A stretch of DNA of 22,500 bases from Paulinella micropora (taxonomy: Eukaryota > Cercozoa > Imbricatea > Euglyphida > Paulinellidae). The position numbers and the translations under genes were made by a program. The DNA lies in NCBI GenBank assembly GCA_019918135.1, contig WBZZ01003766.1, forward strand, positions 20,001 to 42,500, read 5' to 3'. Shown here piece by piece: positions 1 through 7,505 of the stretch. Under the pieces are notes generated by a model that worked only from the letters and a program-made list of their open reading frames with translations, was not told where the DNA came from and searched no databases. Position 1 is the stretch's first letter. Each line of letters begins with the position of its first letter.

Positions 1-1
1 C

Positions 2-337
2 AATAAGCATAAAGATATCTGCCCCAAATGTGATCCGTGTGGTCATTTATCTAGTATCGTAAAGAAAAAAGTTTACTTTGCTTTAAAGAAAGAAAAAAAA
101 GAAAGATCTATTGATTACTTAGGTTGTAATATTGAAGAATTTAGAAAACACATTGAAAAGCAATTCAAGGAAAATATGACATGGGACAATTATGGAGAAT
201 GGCATATTGATCATATTACACCATTAAAATACCAAAATCCGACATTGGAAGAAACTATTAAACGACTTCATTATACAAACACACAACCATTGTGGGCAAG
301 TGATAATATAGCAAAAGGTAATAGATTTATTGGTTAA
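2..337 (+). CDS. HNH endonuclease, C-terminal part (5' end outside window)
   Basis: An open frame enters from the left edge and stops with TAA at 335-337, giving 111 residues with no start inside the window. It contains CPKC near its start, then YLGCNIEEFRKHI, then the HNH core GEWHIDHITPL and, after about 25 residues, NTQPLWASDNIAKGNR. HIDH plus the downstream Asn/Lys-Gly-Asn-Arg pattern is typical of small HNH endonucleases in giant viruses, phages and related elements. These are usually homing enzymes that nick or cut DNA for their own spread. It lies 42 bp ahead of the recombinase on the same strand. Identity as HNH is secure; whether it is free-standing or fused to another domain upstream cannot be seen. 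Confidence 0.85.
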   Translation, partial: NKHKDICPKCDPCGHLSSIVKKKVYFALKKEKKERSIDYLGCNIEEFRKHIEKQFKENMTWDNYGEWHIDHITPLKYQNPTLEETIKRLHYTNTQPLWASDNIAKGNRFIG

Positions 338-379
338 TTTTGTTAATAAATAATATAAACCTGTCTAATATACACTGAG

Positions 380-1699
380 ATGTGGAGCGAAGACGATAGA
401 AAATTTGTTAGACAATTAAGAGTTGCTACTACAGAAAATAAAATTTATGATGTTGTGTCCAACTTCTACGATAGTGAGTTGAAACCAAGTACTGCCTTTC
501 ATAATGCTATCATATCGTTATTTAGCACACCAACGAGTGACGAAGAGGTGCTTGATGCACTAAAAGCCATATATCCCAAATATGCTATCGTGTATCCTAA
601 TTTGAATAGTAGAAGGCAAAGACTTTCTGAAGTAAGAAAAAAAGCAATAGAACCTTATCAAAGTGAAAAGGTATATGAAATGAGCAAACTGGATAAATAT
701 TTTAATCTGAATGAAGACGAGCGGATTGATATCGTTGAGGGGTATAAGAAAGATGTTAAAGCAAAAAATGAACAAAAAATACAAATTGATGTTCGTGATG
801 TAATGGCTAAAATGAATGATATGATACTAAGTAATGACCCTTATCTTAAACTACTTGCTTTAATGATATCAATTGGAGCAAGGCCTGTTGAAATATTTGA
901 TAAAAACACATACGAATTGATACCAGATAAACCGAGTTGGTTGCGAGTGAATAACCTAGCAAAAAAGAGAGAAGGGCAAAAAAAGAATTGGACTGAGAGA
1001 CCCGTCGTCCTTTTTACTCCTGAATTCGTAATAGAAAAAGTAAATTCAATACGGAACCATTTCAAAAAGAAAAAAGCAGTTATTATCAACAACGAGGGTG
1101 TGCTTGATAAGCAAAAGAACAATGAACTAAACAAAAGAATTATTAAAATCTTTCCTTGGCTTTCGGAATACACACAGAAAAGTAGTATGTTGCGGAAACT
1201 ATATGCTAGTTTGTCATATAGTAATTTTGCCAATCCGAAAACCACTAATTACAATACGTGGCTAAGCAATGTGCTTGGTCATGGTGATTTACTGACTTCA
1301 TTTAGTTATTCGTGGGTGAATGTGTTAGATCCAGAAGAGATTAAGGCGGAAGGAATCAAGACTGAACTTGAGGAGTTGAGACGAAAGATAGATTTATGTC
1401 TAAATTTAAATAATATTAATGAAACGGAAAGCGAAAACGGAGAAGAGGAATGCAAATATCAACCATTAGGAAAAAGGGCTAGTAGAGAGGACAAGTATAA
1501 ATTGCTTGAACAGATATGGAACGATAATCCAAATATTACAAATATCAAACTGAGACAATTAAGCAAGATTGGAGCCGTTATTGTTAATAACTTTATCAAA
1601 GAGAAAAAAGAAGTGCCACAAGAAGAAACCGCGACAGAGGAAGTAAAAGCACCAGTAAGACGAAGTGCTAGATTACTTAAACAGAAGGCTAATACTTAA
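380..1699 (+). CDS. Tyrosine recombinase (integrase or protelomerase-like)
   Basis: The 439-residue protein has the catalytic layout of the tyrosine recombinase/telomere resolvase superfamily. Arg168 lies in SIGARPVEI, a beta-hairpin Lys candidate is Lys195/196 (LAKKREG), Arg272 lies in LRKLYASLSY, His301 in VLGHGD, and the nucleophile candidate Tyr310 in SFSYSW, nine residues after the His as expected. Position Arg+3 is Tyr275 rather than the His of phage integrases, and the Arg-His gap is 29 residues; with the RKLYA context this is reminiscent of protelomerases. Residues 366-410 look like an extra helix-turn-helix domain, followed by an acidic then basic tail. The likely role is integration/excision of the element, or processing of hairpin ends. 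It overlaps the 3' end of the convergent gene by 11 bp. The superfamily call is strong; the subtype is open. Confidence 0.85.
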   Translation: MWSEDDRKFVRQLRVATTENKIYDVVSNFYDSELKPSTAFHNAIISLFSTPTSDEEVLDALKAIYPKYAIVYPNLNSRRQRLSEVRKKAIEPYQSEKVYEMSKLDKYFNLNEDERIDIVEGYKKDVKAKNEQKIQIDVRDVMAKMNDMILSNDPYLKLLALMISIGARPVEIFDKNTYELIPDKPSWLRVNNLAKKREGQKKNWTERPVVLFTPEFVIEKVNSIRNHFKKKKAVIINNEGVLDKQKNNELNKRIIKIFPWLSEYTQKSSMLRKLYASLSYSNFANPKTTNYNTWLSNVLGHGDLLTSFSYSWVNVLDPEEIKAEGIKTELEELRRKIDLCLNLNNINETESENGEEECKYQPLGKRASREDKYKLLEQIWNDNPNITNIKLRQLSKIGAVIVNNFIKEKKEVPQEETATEEVKAPVRRSARLLKQKANT

Positions 1700-1964
1700 C
1701 CACAATCAATGGCGGTTCGTGATATCTTGCTCTAATATTAGACTCATGTCTGTAGCAATTAATGGAACAGATTGTGAAAAACTGGACACCATCTACATTA
1801 TCAATATCAACTGCTATGATAGGAGGGTGCGACTGGAATGTGCGAGACAAGCCACATATATTACAAAATTCTTTTTTATAATCCTGCTGGGACATTTCCG
1901 AATAAACAAATGTCCTTATGTGTCCAACTATATCCGCGGGCAAATCGCGTATAATCACTGACAT
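1689..1964 (-). CDS. Small Cys-rich protein with F-box-like N-terminus
   Basis: This 91-residue protein begins with IIRDLPADIVGHIRTFV, which has the LPxDIxxxIxxF spacing of an F-box helix. It then has two Cys pairs, C34-x2-C37 and C66-x3-C70, that could bind one zinc ion. Small proteins of this build are common in giant viruses and their satellites. If the F-box resemblance is real, the protein could bring a target to the host SCF ubiquitin ligase, but the motif is short and this is inference. It is divergent from the fiber gene at 1990 across a 25-bp spacer and convergent with the recombinase. It is preferred over the opposite-strand frame because of the start context and the paired cysteines. 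Confidence 0.65.
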   Translation of the reverse strand: MSVIIRDLPADIVGHIRTFVYSEMSQQDYKKEFCNICGLSRTFQSHPPIIAVDIDNVDGVQFFTICSINCYRHESNIRARYHEPPLIVVKY

Positions 1965-1989
1965 ATTTTATATTATACATTAATATAAT
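1965..1989. promoter_or_regulatory. Divergent promoter spacer
   Basis: The 25-bp spacer between the start codons of the Cys-rich gene (minus) and the fiber gene (plus) is entirely A/T apart from one C. It holds TATATTATAC at 1969-1978, which reads GTATAATATA toward the minus gene, and TTAATATAAT just before the plus ATG. It must serve both genes and matches the TATAATATAG-like box seen elsewhere in the window. Confidence 0.45.
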
Positions 1990-3219
1990 ATGAATTTGTT
2001 TGGTCAAAGCACGAATACACCATCTTCATCAACTACATCATCATCTTCTTTATCTATTGATAGTATTAAAGATGCTTTACCAACAACCGCCTTTGGAGAA
2101 TTGCGAACGGCCACTTTGTCTCCAGTATTACAAAATGTATTTACATATGGCATTAATACTCGTTTCTTTGACAAAACGGAGACTAATGGCGGGGTGGTAT
2201 CGTCTGCTAATTCAATGGCGGTTTTAACAACATCCGCTTCTGGAAACTCTACGGCACAGATCACGACTATTGAACGAGCAAAATATAGAAGTGGTATGGG
2301 CTTAGTTGCTAGATTTTCCGCATTGTTTCCGTCATCTATCGCAGCAGACACTTTCAATTGCGATATTGGCATAGGCACACCAGCAGACAATTTATGTTTT
2401 AGACAATCAAGTTTGGGAATGTCCGTTGTAAGAACGGCGGGGAGTGTTGAAAATGTAGTTAGTCAATATGCGTGGAATGTTGATAAATGTAATAATACGG
2501 GAAACTTCCCAGCGATTGATTTTACCAAATTGAATGTGTTTGAAATAGTTGTTCAATATCTGGGTAGTGGTCAAATTACATTCAAAATTGAAAACCCGCG
2601 AACAGGACGAATGGAAGTAATTCATTCAATTCAATACGCGAGCACTGCTACCACTCCATCATTAGATCAGGCTGCATTTGCTATTTATGCAAAAGCATAT
2701 TCGTCAAGTCTTGGATCCGTTGTAATGAAAACTGCTAGCATGTTTTTGGCAGTTGAAGGGAATATTGACCGCACTATTGCTATAACCAATTCGTATGACA
2801 ATGTCAAAACTATAGGAACGACGGAGACTTCTATATTTACCCTCCGCAACCGAGCCACATTTAATAGTAAGACGAATTACAATGTTATTTATTTTGAAAA
2901 TTTGTGTGTGAGCAATACAAGTGATAAAATATGTATAGCAAAGATAACATTAAATGCGACACTTGGAGGCACTCCGTCATATTCCAATTATGATACCAAC
3001 ACATCAATAGTGGAAGTAGATACAGCAGGAACTACCCGCACTGGCGGAAACATAGTATTAACATATATATTATCTGTAGGTGCTTCTATTTACATTGATT
3101 TGTCTCGCTATAACCTAAAAATTGGAACGGGTAAGACATTGACTGTGTCAGCATCTCTAGTGGCAGGAGCAGGTGCGAGCATTTACGCTTCATTGAACTG
3201 GATTGAAGACCAAATTTAA
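1990..3219 (+). CDS. Putative fiber/spike protein
   Basis: This 409-residue protein is rich in Ser, Thr and Asn and looks all-beta. It opens with MNLFGQS and a Ser/Thr linker (residues 8-24). A region of about 200 residues follows with FGELRTATLSPVLQNVFTYG and RYRSGMGLVARFSALF-like wording, and a C-terminal domain ends in SLNWIEDQI. The N-terminal region and the SLNWIEDQ ending resemble receptor-binding or tail-fiber-type proteins of large DNA viruses and phages. The likely role is host attachment on the virion surface. Its first residues match those of the spike at 16618, suggesting both dock at the same capsid site. It is transcribed away from the Cys-rich gene. The structural call is by composition and pattern only. 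Confidence 0.65.
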   Translation: MNLFGQSTNTPSSSTTSSSSLSIDSIKDALPTTAFGELRTATLSPVLQNVFTYGINTRFFDKTETNGGVVSSANSMAVLTTSASGNSTAQITTIERAKYRSGMGLVARFSALFPSSIAADTFNCDIGIGTPADNLCFRQSSLGMSVVRTAGSVENVVSQYAWNVDKCNNTGNFPAIDFTKLNVFEIVVQYLGSGQITFKIENPRTGRMEVIHSIQYASTATTPSLDQAAFAIYAKAYSSSLGSVVMKTASMFLAVEGNIDRTIAITNSYDNVKTIGTTETSIFTLRNRATFNSKTNYNVIYFENLCVSNTSDKICIAKITLNATLGGTPSYSNYDTNTSIVEVDTAGTTRTGGNIVLTYILSVGASIYIDLSRYNLKIGTGKTLTVSASLVAGAGASIYASLNWIEDQI

Positions 3220-3246
3220 ACAAAAAAGAATACTTTTTATTTATGC

Positions 3247-3474
3247 TTATTTATCAACTTCTTTTTGTATCTCTATTGACATTTTTTTTATGTATTCAAA
3301 ATCCTTGTTCTTGATTAATTTTTCGGTTATATGTGCGTGATCTCTCTTCAAATATCTGTAAAACTGATCAATATTGGCACCACATGGAATTTGTTCTTTA
3401 TGTTGTTGTTGCCGTTGTAAGTTGATGGTTTGTATTAATATAAATAATACATCTAAGTTTTGTATAAATGTCAT
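3247..3474 (-). CDS. Hypothetical small protein
   Basis: A 75-residue frame starts at the ATG at 3472-3474 (MTFIQNLDVLF). A longer frame from 3498 would overlap the end of the GIY-YIG gene by 11 bp. The N-terminal third is hydrophobic, a Gln/Arg-rich stretch (LQRQQQHKEQ) follows, and the C-terminus is Lys-rich and helical. No family is recognised. It sits directly downstream of the GIY-YIG gene on the same strand and could be co-transcribed. The alternative is a chance frame in AT-rich DNA. Confidence 0.4.
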   Translation of the reverse strand: MTFIQNLDVLFILIQTINLQRQQQHKEQIPCGANIDQFYRYLKRDHAHITEKLIKNKDFEYIKKMSIEIQKEVDK

Positions 3475-3487
3475 TATATTTAGGTAT

Positions 3488-3994
3488 TCATATTCCAAAC
3501 GTGGCTAAACCAATTGGATTCTTTTTATAATAACTTATTTTGTTTTGTTGATTTAATTTCTCTTTATTTGTTTTATAGTATAATTTATTTTTTTGTGCTA
3601 CATATTCTTTATTTGCTTCATAATATTTTTTTTGTCCTTGTTTTATTAATTCTTTATTTTCTTTCCTGTAATTATCATTATATTCTTTATGAGTTCTACC
3701 CTCTATTCGCTTATTTGTGCAATTTTCTGTAATCCTAATTATTTCGCCTTCTCGTTTATCTAGTTGCATCTTATTGTCGCACGGATATTCTTCAACCAAT
3801 TCAACATACGCGTCATCATATTTGGCTATTTCAAAAGAAGATATATAATGAAAATTTCCATTCATCCATTTTTTGTAATCTCTTTTATGTGCAAATAATC
3901 GCTTATACAAAGGTTGAATAGTTGAACCGATATAGAGTTGATTGGTTTGGTGAGACCTGAGGCTATATATTTTGCCTTGTTTATAGTCGGGCAT
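3488..3994 (-). CDS. GIY-YIG endonuclease with charged repeat tail
   Basis: The 168-residue protein has a complete GIY-YIG domain. KIYSLRS at 8-14 is the GIY strand, QLYIGST at 19-25 the YIG strand, LYKRLFAHKRDY at 29-40 holds the conserved Arg32, and the metal-binding Glu candidate is Glu82 or Glu84 (REGEII) followed by Asn91. Residues 105-157 are a Lys/Tyr/Asn repeat of the form YYxxNKExI, probably DNA-binding and helical. Such proteins are small homing-type nucleases common in NCLDVs and PLVs. The ATG at 3994 is the first in frame. The repeat tail resembles the proteins at 21099 and 21792. Confidence 0.85.
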   Translation of the reverse strand: MPDYKQGKIYSLRSHQTNQLYIGSTIQPLYKRLFAHKRDYKKWMNGNFHYISSFEIAKYDDAYVELVEEYPCDNKMQLDKREGEIIRITENCTNKRIEGRTHKEYNDNYRKENKELIKQGQKKYYEANKEYVAQKNKLYYKTNKEKLNQQNKISYYKKNPIGLATFGI

Positions 3995-4075
3995 CGCTTT
4001 TTATCTTTACATATATTTTATCATACCTTTAATACATAATCAAAAAATAAATGTTTTTTTTTGTTTTTTTTTCGT

Positions 4076-4873
4076 TTAAGCATGATACGCCTTCAAGAGA
4101 ATACTAACCTCGAAGTTCAATGGGCATTCAAGCACATCTCCATTAGCATTTCTAATGACGATATCAATGGATCGTAAGGATTTGGTACTATTAAACGGTA
4201 CATAATCTGCAACATCGTTAGAACTCTCAAAATAACATTGGACTCCATATGGTCGATCGAGGTTCACTTTACCAACGACAGAGAAATTACCATTTGCTTC
4301 AACTAGACCAGACTGGTTCAAAGCACGGCTATGAATATAAACGGCCGTCTCACCGATTAGATTGACTATGGATTGCATCGTGCTACTCGCCGCGGCCGAA
4401 ATATCAGCAGTCAGTCCGATCTTATCTCTAATCGTGCTATTATCAAGATCGAAACTATACGTATCACCAGTGAAGGCAAAATTCAATTTATTAACGGAGT
4501 TCAAAGTTATAACTACGGAGTCGGGGGTAATTGCTGAATTGACCGCAGTTTGAAGGGCGGTAATAAATGTATCAATGGTGTATTGATTTTCTGTTACGAT
4601 TGCCGTTTTTGTAGCCGATCCCGTTGTTTTAATCAATGTGAGAGTGTTGGCATAACTCGGTATGTTTGGAAAAACGTTTGGAATAGAGATACTCTTTACG
4701 ACATAAGCACTGATTATATCAATATTACGACCAGTTGCTGGTAAATCAACAACGAAACGGCCATTGTGAGTAGAAGCGGATTTGGATTCTGTTTTATCAC
4801 TTGACGATACACGAAGGAGGAAATTTTTTCTCGTGCGTTTTTCATCTTCTAAGTTAGAGATCGTAAAAGACAT
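4076..4873 (-). CDS. Minor capsid (penton) protein
   Basis: This 265-residue Ser/Thr-rich protein is placed directly after the MCP gene on the same strand, where PLVs and virophages carry the penton gene. Internal features fit: SISIPNVFPNI at about 62-72, then ENQYTIDTFITALQTAVNS, then LNSVNKLNFAFTGDTYSFDL. This has the order of the penton N-terminal domain, in which a -x-YTI-x2-F/L- helix precedes paired strands. The C-terminus (LRSIDIVIRNANGDVLECP) looks like the outer strands of a jelly roll. It would form the pentamer at the capsid vertices and hold the fibers. A TATAATATAG box lies 2-12 bp before the ATG. The call rests on position and pattern. Confidence 0.8.
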   Translation of the reverse strand: MSFTISNLEDEKRTRKNFLLRVSSSDKTESKSASTHNGRFVVDLPATGRNIDIISAYVVKSISIPNVFPNIPSYANTLTLIKTTGSATKTAIVTENQYTIDTFITALQTAVNSAITPDSVVITLNSVNKLNFAFTGDTYSFDLDNSTIRDKIGLTADISAAASSTMQSIVNLIGETAVYIHSRALNQSGLVEANGNFSVVGKVNLDRPYGVQCYFESSNDVADYVPFNSTKSLRSIDIVIRNANGDVLECPLNFEVSILLKAYHA

Positions 4874-4875
4874 TG

Positions 4876-4885
4876 CTATATTATA
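4876..4885 (-). promoter_or_regulatory. TATAATATAG box before penton gene
   Basis: On the minus strand the bases just ahead of the ATG at 4873 read TATAATATAG then CA then ATG. The same box, exact or with one change, precedes the packaging ATPase gene, the divergent pair at 11446/11469 and the Cys-rich gene at 12458. Confidence 0.45.
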
Positions 4886-4962
4886 AAATAATATATTTTA
4901 ATTTTTAATTTTTTATCTTTTTTTGACTACACGTATTTTAAATAAATAAGGCTTACTATTGC

Positions 4963-6375
4963 TCATTGTTTTACAACTGCACGCGATGGGTAGATAGACG
5001 CGACTTTGACATATTTCAACCAAGCAGTGATGGCACGATCTGCATTATAATCGGCCGCATACCGAAGAGTAACTTCCGCGGTTCGTGAGTTATTGACTGC
5101 GAGACCAGATGCTCCAATGTGAGGTGACTGATTGAGTGTCTGGATAATGGTAGCAAATCCTGAGTTGGATGTAAGTCCTGTTTTATCTGAAGTAGAATAA
5201 TACTTGCGGAAGTTTTCAAGAGAAACAGATGAAGACATGTAAGCATCACGAATGCCCATAGTCGCTTGAAGATTGTTAATATACAATTCGGCACAGCCTC
5301 TCTGAACGGCCGCCAGAGTATCGGTGCTTCCTCCAAGTTCCATCTTCTGTTGTGGAGCATACCAATCACCGATACGACACTGATACTGCTTATAAGGCAT
5401 TTGAGCAGTTCCAAGGTTATCAATACTAGCATTGTCAGCGAGCACATTTTGAGTAACGATATACAAGCACTGAGCACGAGCAACGGCCTTATTTACTTGA
5501 AGATTAAAATCATCGGAAGTCCCCGGATTTGCTTTTTGATTGTAATATGTTTCGTAAGTGTATGGAAGACCATCCTTGCTTCCCATCTGTTCCATAATAT
5601 TTCTCTGCACGGCGGGAGCAAGAGAGAATGTCTCCAACATTACAACTGGATTTGATACGGTGTAAGTCAAAGCGGAACCATCAAACCCAGTAGAAACCTT
5701 ACCATCAGAACTTCCAATAATGGCAAATGCTTCCTGAGGCGGTGCAAATGTCAGACGAAGTCTCATACCACTAATGAGAGAGGGAGGAATGAGAGTTTCT
5801 TCGTTAAACACTCCCGAAAAGTAATGAAGAGGAATACAAACCTTCAAATAATTACCAGTGCCTACGGCAGTTAGACTATGAACTACAAAATCAGTAACCG
5901 AAGTATCAGTAATATTAGCATTAACTTCAACATTTTCTCGTTGTCCCGACATCTGTGCCTGCCGACGATAATCAAAAGGATAATGCCACGGGAGAGTATT
6001 TCGCACCAGTTTATTCAAATCTTCAATTCGTTCAAGTTCGCTACCATCCTTACTTTCCAACAAAAATCTTTCAAAAATAGCAGTCGCGGGGGTGTTTTGA
6101 AAACCAATCGCGCAGTTATTTCCTGCGGTCGTAACCAACCCGTCGGCCTTAATATCAAATGTTAAATAGCAATTCTTTCCATATACAAAATCAGTGCTGG
6201 CCTGTAGGGTAAAAATCATTTCAGTCCCCGACGAACTAGTGTAAGTCTGCTGGTCGGCAAAGTTCTTCTTAAAGATACTCCCCTGCTCAGTGAGTGCCAG
6301 ATTTGCTGGCAACTCATATCTGAGATTGTTGAGGGTCATCAACTCCTCAGTATTTTTGGAATCCTTTCCTTCCAT
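4963..6375 (-). CDS. Major capsid protein (double jelly-roll type)
   Basis: The 470-residue protein has the length and sequence style of PLV major capsid proteins. N-terminal strands are followed by FERFLLESKDGSELERIEDL (about 105-124) and TLPWHYPFDYRRQAQ. Mid-protein comes YLKVCIPLHYFSGVF, the typical junction strand where the first jelly roll ends, then LIPPSLISGMRLRLTFAPP. The C-terminus has ITAWLKYVKVASIYPSRAV. It should trimerise into the pseudo-hexameric capsomer. It is flanked by the 132-aa protein upstream and the penton downstream in one minus-strand block. The ATG at 6375 follows a purine/CA-rich leader, with an AT-rich tract including TAGTATAATAAGC about 30-45 bp upstream. The gene is intact. 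Confidence 0.88.
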   Translation of the reverse strand: MEGKDSKNTEELMTLNNLRYELPANLALTEQGSIFKKNFADQQTYTSSSGTEMIFTLQASTDFVYGKNCYLTFDIKADGLVTTAGNNCAIGFQNTPATAIFERFLLESKDGSELERIEDLNKLVRNTLPWHYPFDYRRQAQMSGQRENVEVNANITDTSVTDFVVHSLTAVGTGNYLKVCIPLHYFSGVFNEETLIPPSLISGMRLRLTFAPPQEAFAIIGSSDGKVSTGFDGSALTYTVSNPVVMLETFSLAPAVQRNIMEQMGSKDGLPYTYETYYNQKANPGTSDDFNLQVNKAVARAQCLYIVTQNVLADNASIDNLGTAQMPYKQYQCRIGDWYAPQQKMELGGSTDTLAAVQRGCAELYINNLQATMGIRDAYMSSSVSLENFRKYYSTSDKTGLTSNSGFATIIQTLNQSPHIGASGLAVNNSRTAEVTLRYAADYNADRAITAWLKYVKVASIYPSRAVVKQ

Positions 6376-6451
6376 TTTTTGTTGTTGTGGTTGTAGAAAT
6401 TACACTGCTTATTATACTAATAAAAAAAATATAGAATTTAAAAATAATTAA

Positions 6452-6850
6452 TTATTCACTTGAAACGGATTGTCTAATAATATCAACTGATTTCTGTATA
6501 TTGTCAAGTCTTGTATCTTGCGGTGAAGTTAATTGAAACTCTCTTGCCTCAGCATTTTCAACTGCTTTCTTCAAATAAGCCAGACTACTAACGGCAGTGT
6601 CTAAATCAACAACATCCGCAGTTCCTTTCTTATCAGAAATGTCAGTTAATGTGTTTTGAATAGTGCTCTTTTCATGTGAGACAAGGTCGCCAAATTCTGT
6701 TAATGGTTGATTAACTAATGGGGCACCATGACTACTCCACAATTCAAATTGATTCAATTGAAATCCATCACTCGCGGGTCGGTTTCCTTCGTTGAGTTTG
6801 TTAATAAACTCGTTAGACAATCTATTGGAGGCATAAGTGTTTTTAATCAT
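6452..6850 (-). CDS. Hypothetical virion-block protein, 132 aa
   Basis: I do not recognise the family. The protein begins MIKNTYASNRLSNEF, has a middle part with FELWSSHGAPL and a helical, acidic C-terminal half (about 75-132) with heptad-like spacing that may coil. It lies between the basic Pro-rich protein and the MCP on the same strand, with short AT-rich spacers, so a minor virion or assembly role is likely. The start at 6850 is preceded by TATATAATG. Confidence 0.6.
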   Translation of the reverse strand: MIKNTYASNRLSNEFINKLNEGNRPASDGFQLNQFELWSSHGAPLVNQPLTEFGDLVSHEKSTIQNTLTDISDKKGTADVVDLDTAVSSLAYLKKAVENAEAREFQLTSPQDTRLDNIQKSVDIIRQSVSSE

Positions 6851-6873
6851 TATATAAAATAATAATTATTTTA

Positions 6874-7464
6874 TCAATTAGCATTAATTATTTTTTTCAT
6901 AATTTGTAAATTCTTGTGTGTAATTCTTTCCTCTTTCATTTTCTTTAAATCCGCTATGGCTTGATTTACATCAATGTCATTAGTTTCAGTAACTTTTTTA
7001 GTTGGTGGTGGAGTTTCCTTAGAAGCATCTTCCATTGCTTCTATCTTACTTGCTGGTGTTGTGGTAGTTTGTTTTGGCACAGAAACGGGAGTGGGATTAA
7101 CAGATTTTGGCAAAGAATGTTCAACCTTAGGCGCTGGAGACATTTCAATAGTTTTCGCGTTTGGTTCGGGAATTGAATTATTTGCTGAGGCTATGTCTGG
7201 TGCTTTTCTTTTCAACGCTTCGTCTGGCACTTGATCTGGCTGTCCGCTGGCAATAGGTTCGTTAAGTGGTTTCTTTGCCCTTGGTGCTTTTGGACGGATT
7301 AGACTTTTAATCTTACCACTCTTAATACTCTCTTCTATTTTTTTGATTGCCACATGTTCGGGTGTTCCTTTACGAATTGTTGTGAGTTTGCCTTGTCCAT
7401 TTTCTTTATACCAAATAGACATTGCTTGATGATAAGGGGTCGCATATAGTTTCTGTGCTGACAT
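6874..7464 (-). CDS. Basic Pro-rich protein, probable minor virion/DNA-binding protein
   Basis: The 196-residue protein has a short ordered N-terminal part containing YHQAMSIWYKENGQGKL and TIRKGTPEHVAIKKIEES. A Lys/Arg-rich stretch (PKAPRAKKPL) follows, then a long disordered Pro/Thr/Ser-rich region (about 70-150) and a helical end ADLKKMKEERITHKNL. WY-x-n-KGTPEH-type N-terminal segments recur in giant-virus proteins. The basic, disordered build is like core or genome-packing proteins. It is encoded between the ATPase and the 132-aa gene in the structural block, so a virion role fits. The function is not shown by any catalytic motif. Confidence 0.6.
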   Translation of the reverse strand: MSAQKLYATPYHQAMSIWYKENGQGKLTTIRKGTPEHVAIKKIEESIKSGKIKSLIRPKAPRAKKPLNEPIASGQPDQVPDEALKRKAPDIASANNSIPEPNAKTIEMSPAPKVEHSLPKSVNPTPVSVPKQTTTTPASKIEAMEDASKETPPPTKKVTETNDIDVNQAIADLKKMKEERITHKNLQIMKKIINAN

Positions 7465-7505
7465 ATTATATTATTATGAAACAAAAAAAACTTTTAATTT
7501 AATTT

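Noticed and set aside
841..1245. Hydrophobic minus-strand frame of 134 codons across the recombinase
   Set aside because: It is a reverse reading of the recombinase catalytic domain, whose motifs are clear in the plus frame.
5016..5483. Second minus-strand frame of 155 codons inside the MCP gene
   Set aside because: Shadow frame with Leu/Ile-rich low-complexity text; the MCP frame is longer and matches the family.
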